Assembly: GCF_019279795.1 (NCBI RefSeq)
Contig: NC_056733.1
Coordinates: 1,120,652,907-1,120,716,906, forward strand
Length of the DNA stretch: 64,000 bases
Origin: Protopterus annectens
Taxonomy: Eukaryota; Chordata; Ceratodontiformes; Protopteridae
Direction of reading: 5' to 3'
The notes under the pieces were generated by a model that saw only the letters and a program-made list of their open reading frames with translations, was not told the origin of the DNA and did not search any database. The position numbers were made by a program, and so were the translations under genes. Positions within the stretch are counted from its first letter, which is position 1; each line of letters begins with the position of its first letter. Positions 55,174 to 64,000 of this stretch are shown here, piece by piece.

Positions 55174-56933
55174 ATGTCAGTAAAAGTTAATAACTGTATT
55201 TCTTGTGGGAAGAAAATACCTCATAAGGATTTCCACTCCTATTGTATTCCATGCCTAGGCCCTGACCACGACGTCACTGGTTGTCGGTTTTGTGCTAGGT
55301 TTAACAAGCGCACTATTAAATGTCGGTTTGATTTTGCCCGACATTATTTTGGTAGAAAATTCAATTACACCATGCCGTCGGAAATTCCGATGACCGCAAT
55401 GCATAAAAAGGACAAGGACAGGCATCCGAGGCCTCTTCTAGGCCGGTCGCCGGTTCTCCGTTTTTCAGCGAGGTGCCTACGCAGCCCCTGATGACCACTT
55501 CCACAGAACCACAGACCACATCCGACTCCCACATGGAGCTGGCTGGGCCTTCAGATGCACTAGGCCTTCAGCTTACCGATCCTAAACCTACAGAGGGAAT
55601 CGAAGTAGCTGAGCAATCCACAGTTACAGAGGGTGTTTTCAGGCCTACCCAGTTAACCATTAAACCCTCCGTTAAGTCTAAGCCGACCTTAAAAGCAAAG
55701 AAACAGACTCATCTCTCTCCAGGACAGGCTTCCATGCCTAAGAAACAAATGCTAAAAATGGTCCAGGACCTAATCACCCTGATCAGGGGGTCCCATCCCC
55801 CTCCTGATAAAAGGCCCAGACAGGATGCAGACTATGAATCTTCTGACCAGGTGTCCATTTCCTCTGACTCTTCCTCAGACCTAGGATATTACCCCCTTAT
55901 GAGGATTCTAATGCTGAGGAATCAATTCCGTCAGCCTCTCCACCTGAGGATTACTCCTTTGGGGAGACCTAACATACCATGAGGGAGCATTTCCATTGGG
56001 AAGGTCAGGATTACTCAGAATCCAAGAAAAGGCTCAGAGACTTCCTTTTATTGCCTCAACACAGACCCCTTGCTATCCCGCCAGTTCTAGACATTGTGGA
56101 TGATGTGTACACTGAATTCAGTTTGAACCCTGACTCCTTACCCCCAGCCCCAGTTAAACCTGATAGATATTACAGAGTCCCTGACGCTCACAAATTTCTG
56201 TACAAAAGCCCTGTTGCTGACCCTGAAACTATTTCTCAGGGACCCAAAGGGATTTAAGGCCTCATCAGCAAAAAACCCAGTTCCCTCTGACAGAGATTCC
56301 AGAGCTTTAGACAGATGGGGAAAGAAGGTATATACATGTGCAACTTTAGCAATGAGAGCCTTGAATTGCCAGTTTCACGTGCTAAAATATCAGCAATTTT
56401 TGATGTCTCAGTTCAAACAAAAGATGCTTCCAGATTCAGATCCTCCTAACTTAAAAGAAATGCAGGATTTATTGCATGCTGCTGAACAGGTGGGAAAACA
56501 TACTTTGCAATGTGGGTTTGACTCCTTAGAGGCCTTCTGTAGAGCAGCAGTTACAGGCTCTGTCATTAGAAGGCATGCTTGGTTAAAAGAACATACGTTA
56601 CCAGATCATGTTAAGGTAAAATTATTGGATGCACCTTTGCAGCGGGATGTGCTGTTTGGAGTTAAGGCAGAGGAGGTATTAAAGAAGATGGAGGATAAGG
56701 CAAAATCTATGCAAATGGTGAAAGATTTCTTACAGGTTCAGCCTCCTCGTTTTAGCAGAAATTGGCCAACAAAGAATTGGTCCTTTCCAGTCACAGACAG
56801 ACCTCAAAGGGGCAGATACAGACGTCCAAGAGGTAGAGGTCAGACACAAGGCCCTTACAGGCCTCAACAGTGGGGCACACCAGGCCAGAAAGAAGAAGAC
56901 AGGCCTCAACCTTATAAAAAACAGACTCAATGA
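55174..56933 (+). pseudogene. gag: E-1 gag, frameshifted
   Basis: ATG 55,174, with a complete Cys/His module (CISCGKKIPH, YCIPCLGPDH, CRFCARF). Shifts lie near 55,455, 55,885 and 55,965, with a further loss near 56,255. KKQMLKMVQDLITLIRGSHP lies near 55,740, an acidic block follows, PDRYYRV near 56,158 and the core CGFDSLEAFCRAAVTGSVIR near 56,512. The Arg-rich tail (RGRYRRPRGRGQTQG) lies near 56,810. Open from 56,214 to the CAATGA stop at 56,933. Confidence 0.87.
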
Positions 56934-58674
56934 CTTTCCACTACTTCTCTCTTGGCAGCCCCCTTAGGAGGAAAACTGGCACTTTTCTATCACAACTGGC
57001 ATTGCATCACCAAAGACAAATGGGTTCTCAACATTGTATCTCAAGGTTACAGGTTCCATTTTCACACCCTGCCAAGGCTAAAAGGAATGCCAAATCTGCC
57101 ACCAAATCAATGGGCAGAGGCTCAAAGACAAATTACAGCACTCATGGACATGAGAGCTATTCAAAAGGTACCACCACAGGGACAAGGATTTTACTCAAGA
57201 CTCTTTCTGGTTCCCAGAAAGGACAAAGCCTGGACACCTATTCTGAACCTTTCTACACCTTTCTACACTAAACACTTACTTGAATGCACCGAAATTCAAG
57301 ATGTTGACACTACAGCAGCTTCTTCCCATCTTGGGCAAGAAAGCTTGGCTCGTGACGTTGGACTTCAAAGAGGCATACCTGCATGTCCCTATCAGACAAA
57401 ACTGCAGAAGATACCTCAGATTTCTAGCTGGTTCAATGCAATATCAATTCTCTGCACTGCCCTTTGGCTTATCTACTGCGCCCAGGGTCTTCACAAAGTG
57501 CCTGGCACCAATAATTGCATTTTGCAGGCAAAAAGGAATTCAAATTTATCCATACCTGGACGACTGCCTGATTCAAGCAGAGAGCAAGGACATTCTACTA
57601 AAGCATCTGGGGTACGTAAAAAAAGTTATTAAGTTGCCTGGGGTACACAGTAAACAAAAAGAAATCAAAACTAGTGCCCTCACAACAGATAATATTCCTG
57701 GGTGCCAGCTTGAACACAATGGCCCAGATGGCTTATCTCACGCCAGACAAGCAAGGACAACTGACTCAATATTTTCAATTAATGGCAACAAAGACCCAAC
57801 TCCCTGCAAGAAAAATTCTGCAGGCCTTGGCTACATGGCATCTTGCATACTACTAATTCCATATGCCAGACTGCATATGAGGAAACTACAATGGTACCTA
57901 AAGAGCGTATGGTCTCAACACTGTCAAAGTTTGGAAACAGTTATACCACTAATTCCTTGCCTACAACAGGAGTTTCGATGGTGGGCACAAGCTTGTCACC
58001 TCAACAAGGAACAGCCTTTCACTCAACGCACAGCCAGGCAAACACTGACAACAGATGCATCGGATTACGCCTGGGGAACACACATGGCAGGAAAATGTAT
58101 CCAGGGCGAGTGGCCCACAGAGCAAAGACATCTCCACATCAATCAAAAAGAGATGCTAGCTGTACAAAATGCTATTATGGCTTTCAAGGACCTACTGCAT
58201 CCAGGACAATTACTACTAAAGACAGACAACACCACTGTTATGTGGTACATAAACAAGCAAGGAGGCACACACTCCTACCCCCCTCTGCAGACAAGCCATG
58301 ACCTTGTGGAACACCGCTCTAACCTACCAAGTTCATCTGCAAGCACAATTCCTGGCAGGAGAGAAAAACACACTGGTAGACGACCTAAGCAGAAACATTA
58401 TGGACCCACACGAATGGAAACTGAATCCACAAATATTCAGAATGATAACACAAAAATGGTGGAGCCCGGACATCTATTTGCTTCCCCAAAGAACTGCCAA
58501 TTACAGAAATTCTGCACAAGGAGCTACCATCCACAAGCATGGAAAGTGGATGCCCTCTCATTCAGCTGGAAAAAAGTACAAGTATACGCTTTCCCTCCTT
58601 TACCTCTCCTCCCAAAGGTACTCATAAAAGCCAGGCAGGAAGAGCCAAAAATGATACTGATTGCACCAGACTAG
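56930..58674 (+). pseudogene. pol: E-1 pol: RT, RNase H, MT-like
   Basis: LAAPLGGKLALFYHNW near 56,950 runs to RKDKAWTPIL, then a short duplication (ctttctacacctttctacac near 57,250) shifts the frame. From 57,280: TLDFKEAYLHVPI, GLSTAPRVFTK and YLDDCLI near 57,550. A shifted stretch (57,620-57,825) is restored at YMASCILLIPYARLHMRKL. RNase H is intact through TTDASDYAWG near 58,040, KEMLAVQ, TDNTTVMWYINKQGG near 58,220. A second shifted stretch follows, then DALSFSW, VYAFPPLPLLPKVLIK and MILIAPD, with a TAG at 58,672. Confidence 0.88.
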
Positions 58675-59859
58675 CCACGCGAGCACTGGTACCCAATCTT
58701 AAAGAACTTAACACAAGAACCACCCTGGATTTTGCCTCAAATCCCAGAGTTGCTGACACAGCACAACAATCAGATACTTCACAGCCAGCTAAAGACCTTA
58801 AACCTAGCTGCATGGAAAATTCCCTGGTCAAGCAAGCAATGTCTCTCTCCAAAGCTGTTATGGATGTTATTCTGGAGGCCTAGCACCAGGAAAGCATACT
58901 TGGATAAATGGAAGAGATTCTGTGCCTGGAACCAAGCACATAGCCTTGACCCTCTTGTCCCAAACATTCCTCAGATACTGCAATACTTAACTGAGATGCT
59001 GGACAAGGACCTCTCTTTTTCATCCATCAAGATCCATGCCTCAGCTATCTCTGCTCATTACAACACGGATCCACCAATTTTTTCTAACCCTTTGCTCAAA
59101 CAATATCTCAGAGGGGCTAAAAACATAAGACTGCCCCGTAGAGCACCTACACCAACTTGGGACCTCAACTTTGTTTTGGAAAAATTAACTCTACCTCCTT
59201 TTGAGCCAGCTAACACAGCAGAAATAAAATACATCTCTTGGAAAACTGCTCTGCTACTGGCAATTACATCAGCATGAAGAGTTTCAGAATTACAGGCACT
59301 AATGGCAGTGGAATCTTTCCTCATCTTCCACCAGGACAGGGTGTCTTTAAGAACTAACCCTACATTTATGCCAAAGGTGGTACAAAGTGTGGCTTTGAAC
59401 CAAACTATTCACTTGCCAACTTTTTATCCAAAACCACAGAACAAAGGGGAGAAATTGCTACATTCTTTGGACATTCACAGACAGTTACGCTTCTACTTGG
59501 ACAAAACCAAAGCTTTCAGAAAATCTGAGCAATTATTGGCAGCATACGCTGCAGGAGCACAGGGAAAAGCCATTTCAAAGCAGACTATTTCAAAATGGAT
59601 AGGACACTGTATACATTTCTGCTATACCCACTATGGGAAACCTGTACCTAGCAACATTAGATCTCACTCCACCAGGGCAACAGCCACTTCAACTGCCTAC
59701 CTCAGAGGAGTACCTACCAAGGATATTTTGGAAGCAGCAACATGGAGTTCTGTGCATACCTTCACCAAACATTACCATTTGCCTTTGTACTCCAAATCCA
59801 GAGCTGGCTTCGTCACTGCTGTACTGCAGGGCCTTATAGCCACCCCTAATGCCTTATAG
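58539..59859 (+). pseudogene. E-1 tyrosine recombinase, nearly intact
   Basis: ATG 58,539 (catggaaagtgg) lies inside the MT-like region. It is open to VMDVILEA near 58,880, where about 10 bases are lost (ggccaggaggcctagc became ggcctagc), shifting the frame. It is then open except for a TGA at about 59,275, replacing AGA in TSARRVSEL at or next to the first catalytic Arg. The remainder 59,302-59,859 is uninterrupted: SKQTISKWIGHCIHFCY, HSTR near 59,667 and Tyr in FTKHYHLPLYSKSRAG near 59,770. Stop TAG 59,857-59,859. Confidence 0.9.
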
Positions 59860-59891
59860 ATCCAGCCTCCCTACCTCAGCTTTGGGATTCC

Positions 59892-59992
59892 ACCCAAGTG
59901 TAATGACTGCAGCAGTGTAACACGATGAACATAGTACAGTTTTGTACCTGCCATAAATGTAGATGTTAGAGTGTTGACACTGCTGCAGTCCA
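59892..59992 (+). repeat. E-1 ICR
   Basis: acccaagtgtaatgactgca to gatgaacat matches the inverse of the left end. agtacagttttgtacctgcc to gacactgctgcagtcc matches the inverse of the right end. The 145-base spacer after it is AT-rich with no gene. Confidence 0.9.
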
Positions 59993-60138
59993 GCTTACCC
60001 TCCCTCCTTCCCCTCTTACTTTCTGGTACTTACCTAGGACATCTACCCTTTTTACCTATGGGGAGTAACCTAAAAATGTTTGTTTGCTTTTCTTTTGTAT
60101 TGTTTACTAGCAATTTGAATTGCCTACCTATTTGGGGC

Positions 60139-60349
60139 AAGAAAAACTGAAGAAAATGGCGTCAGCTGCATCTTATTTACCCCTTTCGCACTGACGTCAG
60201 GGAGGAGGCGACAGCAACCAACGCCGGACCAAGGCTTTGGAACTCTGGCCGACTGCGGGACCGCCTGACGGCAGGATAACCCAAGTGTAATGACTGCAGC
60301 AGTGTCAACACTCGAACATCTACATTTATGGTAGGTACAAAACTGTACT
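60139..60349 (+). repeat. E-1 right ITR
   Basis: From aagaaaaactgaagaaaatg through cactgacgtcagggaggagg to acatttatggtaggtacaaa and actgtact. D-2 resumes at tttctggcctc. Confidence 0.87.
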
Positions 60350-60909
60350 TTTCTGGCCTCAGAGGGCAGATCATATCCACATAAAGGAAATGAGCTCTGC
60401 TAGTTTTTCATCACCTTTTCCAGCTTGGTTCCCCACTCGGTCTTCACAGACAGTACCACTGTGATGAGGTGTCAACAAGTGGGGTGGCGCATGAGGTCCT
60501 ACATTTATAGATTAGCTTTTCAGGCATGGGATCTAGCTATTTATTCAAGTGATCTTAAGCAGTCTGCAGTCCTTCAGAGTACACTGAGCAGGTCCAGTAT
60601 ATAGGCTCACAAATAGATGCTTCACAGATGTTTGAGTATAGTCCATCAATGGGGTTTTCTTTGGGAAGATCTTTGCCACCCCTCTCAACAGACAACATTC
60701 TCTCTTCTGTTCCAGCGTACCAAGCCATCTGGCTTGGAAAGCGGGACTGCCTTTATTTTTCTAGGGTGGGAATCATTCTATATGCCTTCCCCCCTTTGTT
60801 GCCTCAAGTTCTGCACAAAATCAGGTAAGATGCCATATTGGTTCCCCCTTTAACCTTGACCAGAGGCCTTCACCCCAAGTTACCGCAACAACATATACTT
60901 GGAAGGCTG
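60350..60909 (+). pseudogene. pol: D-2 pol, RNase H end and MT-like part
   Basis: FWPQRADHIHIKEMSS is followed by TDSTTVMRCQQ near 60,453, RSYIYRLAFQAWDLAI near 60,495 and a stop-rich stretch. LATPLNRQ-like (DLFASPLNYQ equivalent) lies near 60,675 and ILYAFPPLLPQVLHKIR near 60,775-60,825. It then decays to B-2. Confidence 0.75.
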
Positions 60910-61080
60910 ATGTTCTTCATCTCACATTGCTGCAGTCATAACCTGTGGGTAGTCCGCTGTCCTCGGTCGGCCCGAATACCAAAGAGTTAGGCTGGCGTCG
61001 GTCATGGTCGCTCAGATCTGACGTCAGTACGCCGTGGTATTAAAGCGCATGACCGACGTCATATCCTCAGTCTTTCTTGC
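60910..61080 (+). repeat. B-2 left ITR with promoter region
   Basis: From atgttcttcatctcacattg to cctcagtctttcttgc. Arms GGCGTCGGTCATG (60,994-61,006) and CATGACCGACGTC (61,048-61,060) enclose TGACGTCA (61,019-61,026) and a TATTAAA box near 61,039 in place of TATAAAA. Confidence 0.78.
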
Positions 61081-61226
61081 CGCATGGTCCGAAGCAGAAG
61101 CAGCGTTTGCAAGTGCCGTTCGGCGTTCTGAAATTTTCGTATTCTGAGTTTCAGACCGAAAACCAAGTTGGGCTAAGTACCCCGTTGGGGAATATTTTTG
61201 TCTTTTCTTGCCTCAGTTTAATCCGG

Positions 61227-62962
61227 ATGTCAGAAAAAGTGAATAATTGTATTTCTTGTGGGAAACAGATACCTCATAGGGATTACCACTCTCTGTATTC
61301 CTTGTTTGGGGCCTGAGCACGGCGTGAGTCGGGTGTCGCTTTTGTGCTAGATTTAATAAGCGCACCATTAAACGTAGGTTAGATTGCGCTAGGCTTGTCT
61401 TCGGTAAGCGGTATAATTACAATATGCCGTCGGATCCTCCGACGCCCGCTACCGCTAAGAAGCGCAAGGAAAAATCGTTAAAGTCCAAGCAGGATGAGTC
61501 GTCCGTTCCGGACGCCGGTTCTTTAGAAACTACGGTGGAATCTGTTGATCCAGCCGAGGTTTCAGCTGAGGCTCAGGGGGAGCCGTTAATTTTGCAAGAT
61601 GTGGCCTCTCAGGAGTCGGGTCAGGCTGAGGGGGCCTCTCAGGTGGCTGTGCTCCCTTCTTTGCATAAGGTGGTTAGGCCTTCCCCTTCTGTCTCTAAGG
61701 TACCTTCCAAGGTCAGGCCTGGTTTGTCTTCCTCTGGTGTCAGTCCTAGTTCTGCAGGTTCTGTACCTAAAAAACACATGCTTAAAATGGCTGAAGATTT
61801 GATTTCTTTAATCAGAGGTTCTATGCCCCCCCCCAGATAAGAGGCCTAGGGTGGAGCCTGAGGTGGAAGGTTTGGAACATTCTTCAGATTACTCAGAGTC
61901 TTCGGCTGAAGACATTCAGGATTTTCCTCCTTATTCTGATTCAGACGCAGAGGATTCTACTCCTTCTGCTTCTCCTCCAGAGGATTTTTCATTTTCAGAA
62001 ACCCTGTATTCTATGAGGGAGCATTTTAAATGGGAAGGTCAGGATTTCTCAGATTCCCAAAGAGGCTTAGGGAATTTTTGTTTTTACCACAACATAGGCC
62101 CTTGGCTATACCTCCTGTTTTGGATGTTGTTCAGGATTTTTTCTCTGAGGCTTCCCTTAATCCAGACTCTTTGCCTCCTGCACCGGTTAAACCAGATAGG
62201 TATTACAGAGTGCCAGAGGCTCATAAATATCTGTATAAGAGCCCAAGGGCTGACCCAGAAACTATTAGCCAGGGACCTAAGGGGGTCAGGGCTTCTGTTG
62301 TAAAGAATCCGGTTCCTATGGATAAAGATTCTAGAGCTTTGGATAGGTGGGGTAAAAAAGTGTATACCTCTTCCACTCTAGCAATGAGGGCTTTGAATTG
62401 CCAGTTTCATATGTTGAAGTACCAGAATTTTCTTCTTACTCAGTTAAAATCTAAGGTAGATGCTTTGGCAGAGGGCATAGAGTGTAAGGAATTACAGGAT
62501 TTGGTTCATGCCTCTGATCAGGTGGGTAAGCATTCTTTGCAGTGTGGTTTCGATGCTTTACAGGCTTCTTCCAGGGTGGCTGCCACTGGATCAGTTATTC
62601 GTAGGCACGCCTGGCTTAAGGATCAGAACTTGTCAGAGCATGTTAAAGCTCGAATTTTGGATGCTCCTCTTCAGTCTGAAGTTTTGTTTGGTTCTCCTGT
62701 GGAGTCAGTCTTGAAGAAAATGGAAGACAAAGCTAAGTCTATGCAGACTGTTAAGGATTTTTTGCAGGTGCAGCCCCCTAAGTTTAGCAGAAATTGGCCT
62801 ACTAAGGGGTGGGCTTACCCTTCTTCTGATTTACAGTCTAGGGGCAGATCTAGACATGGTAGGGGCAGAGCTCAGGGTTCTTTCAGGCCTAGAACATGGA
62901 GTTCCCCTGCACAATCTACAGGTGAGGGCAGGGGCCAGTCCTTTCGTAAACAGACCCAATGA
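61227..62962 (+). pseudogene. gag: B-2 gag, few frameshifts
   Basis: ATG 61,227. The Cys/His module is hit by a small deletion near 61,292 that shifts the frame to TGA at about 61,316. KKHMLKMAEDLISLI lies near 61,770, an extended C run near 61,830 shifts again, and a base is lost near 62,058. The last 300 codons (62,030-62,962) are open: PDRYYRVPEAHKYLYKSPRA, DPETISQGPKG, the core CGFDALQASSRVAATGSVIR near 62,540, KKMEDKAKSMQTVKDFLQVQ and the Arg/Gly-rich tail (RGRSRHGRGRAQGS). Stop in CAATGA, TGA 62,960-62,962. Confidence 0.88.
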
Positions 62963-64000
62963 CCTGCATCTTCAGCTGCCAGATCCTTCCTGTCTGGCAG
63001 CTCCTCTGGGAGGAAAGTTGGCACTTTTCAGGCAAAATTGGCTTCTAGTCACCCAGGACAAATGGGTGTTGGACATTATAGACCGAGGCTACAAGTTTTA
63101 TTTCCACACATTGCCTCCTTTCAAAGGCATGCCAGACGTTCCTCCTCAGCAAAGGGTGGAGGCTCACAAACAGATTTCTTTACTTCTTCAAATGGGGGCT
63201 ATACAGCAGGTCCCTCTGTCAGAAGTGGGCCTAGGATTTTATTCTCGCCTGTTTCTTGTACCAAAGAAAGGAAACACTTGGAGACCAATTTTGGATTTAT
63301 CTATCCTCAACACATACCTGGACATTCCAAAATTCAAAATGTTGACTCTGCAACAACTTCTGCCTCTGTTGGGCAAAGATCACTGGATGGTAACTCTGGA
63401 TCTCAAAGAGGCTTATCTTCATATTCCTATCAGGCCCAGTTGCAGGAGATTCCTGCGTTTTCGGGCTGGGATTTTACATTATCAGTTCTCTGCATTGCCC
63501 TTTGGCTTATCTACTGCGCCCAGGGTGTTCACAAAGGTCCTGGCTCCGGTGATAGCCTTCTTAAGGTTAAGAGGAATACAAATTTATCCTTATTTGGATG
63601 ATTGCCTGATTCTTGCTCAAGACAAAGACAAGCTACTTCATCATCTACAGTATGTTATGGCAGTGTTAAGGTGCCTAGGGTATTCTGTGAACGAAACAAA
63701 GTCCAGTCTAGTACCCTCTCAGGAAATGTGCTTTCTGGGTGTGAGACTGAATACAGCCTCTCAGATGGCTTTTTTGACCCCGGACAAGCAAAGAAATCTT
63801 ACACTTTACTTCCAACAATTGTCTCTACGGTCCAGGCTGACTGCAAGGACAGTCCTTCAAGCCTTGGGGTTCATGGCATCTTGTATTCTGGTGCTTCCCA
63901 ATGCCAAACTGCATATGAGGAAGCTACAATGGTATCTCAAAAGTGTGTGGACTCAACACTGCCACGATTTGGACACTGTCATTCAGATAATACCTTGCAT
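62958..64000 (+). CDS. pol: B-2 pol, open RT, continues beyond the window
   Basis: The frame begins in +1 relative to gag at its CAATGA stop (NDLHLQLPDPSCLAAPLGGK) and stays open for about 347 codons to the window edge. RT motifs are complete: LFLVPKKGNTWRPILDLS near 63,245, palm A VTLDLKEAYLHIPI near 63,390, FGLSTAPRVFTK near 63,500, YLDDCLI near 63,590, LVPSQEMCFLGVRLNT, and GFMASCILVLPNAKLHMRKL near 63,870. RNase H would follow outside. No ATG is needed if it is reached by frameshift or reinitiation. This is the only pol start here without a visible lesion. Confidence 0.88.

Larger units (their letters stand above)
54854..60349 (+). mobile_element. DIRS-type retrotransposon E-1, complete
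   Basis: 5,496 bases, close to group A in protein but with distinct termini (atgttcatcatgttacactg). It has ITRs, gag, pol, YR and ICR. It sits in D-2 RNase H between gtccaggg and tttctggcc, a clean site without duplication. RT catalytic parts, RNase H and the C-terminal two thirds of YR are open. Confidence 0.92.
52990..60909 (+). mobile_element. Old DIRS-type host element D-2, two pieces
   Basis: The pieces are 52,990-54,853 (gag to RNase H) and 60,350-60,909 (RNase H to MT-like). E-1 fills the gap and B-2 follows. It is the same group as D-1 (FLGC..QT block, gag core, RKLLVP). Across E-1 RNase H rejoins in frame (MVQG / FWPQRADHIHIKEM). Left of it lies A-6, whose other side is D-1 in the MT-like region, so two D copies are joined here. 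Confidence 0.72.
60910..64000 (+). mobile_element. DIRS-type retrotransposon B-2, left part
   Basis: This group B element runs off the window. Left ITR, gag and the first about 1,040 bases of pol are visible. It is strongly similar to B-1 throughout. Gag has a few shifts, but pol is open to the last base. It is inserted in the D-2 MT-like region after ggaaggctg. Confidence 0.92.

Overview
The window looks like repeat-saturated nuclear DNA from a large-genome vertebrate (salamander, lungfish or caecilian type). I infer this from the density of DIRS-type tyrosine-recombinase retrotransposons plus one CR1-like LINE; nothing here fixes the species. I see no host gene, tRNA, rRNA, CRISPR array or prokaryotic signal. 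Almost every base belongs to a retrotransposon, and every DIRS-type element lies on the + strand.

I sort the DIRS-type copies into five sequence groups (my labels). A is the commonest. E is close to A. B is young-looking. C is divergent, with a Ser/Pro-rich gag. D is old and very decayed and forms the base layer. Complete copies are about 5.5-5.7 kb. Their order is: left inverted terminal repeat (ITR) with a TATA box, gag with an N-terminal Cys/His zinc-binding-like module, pol (reverse transcriptase, RNase H and a methyltransferase-like tail), a tyrosine recombinase (YR) in another frame overlapping the end of pol, an internal complementary region (ICR), a spacer that is sometimes a TA microsatellite, and the right ITR. 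Nearly all genes carry frameshifts or stops. The best preserved are the A-5 RT, B-1 YR, E-1 YR and the B-2 pol that runs off the right edge.

Layout. 1-2,727: A-1 (right part), inserted in gag of A-0 (2,728-4,247). A-0 is cut in pol by C-1 (4,248-7,662), which is cut in RT by A-2 (7,663-14,300). Right of A-2 lies a different host, A-H (14,301-39,089). A-H is split by B-1 (14,955-20,409), C-2 (22,131-27,804) and A-3 (30,158-38,685); A-3 itself carries a minus-strand CR1-like LINE (30,598-33,766). A-H sits in gag of D-1 (39,090-52,168), which is also split by A-4 (39,875-45,355) and A-5 (45,611-51,298). A rearranged fold-back remnant, A-6 (52,169-52,989), joins D-1 to a second old copy, D-2 (52,990-60,909). 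D-2 is split by E-1 (54,854-60,349) and B-2 (60,910 to the window end).

Several insertion sites close back into an uninterrupted reading frame when the guest is ignored. The inserts are therefore clean, without visible target-site duplication, next to a G and usually before T. The most notable patterns are the uniform orientation of about a dozen nested insertions, the insertion of A-3 at the centre of the A-H ICR, and A-2, which looks like a chimera of two copies from different hosts.
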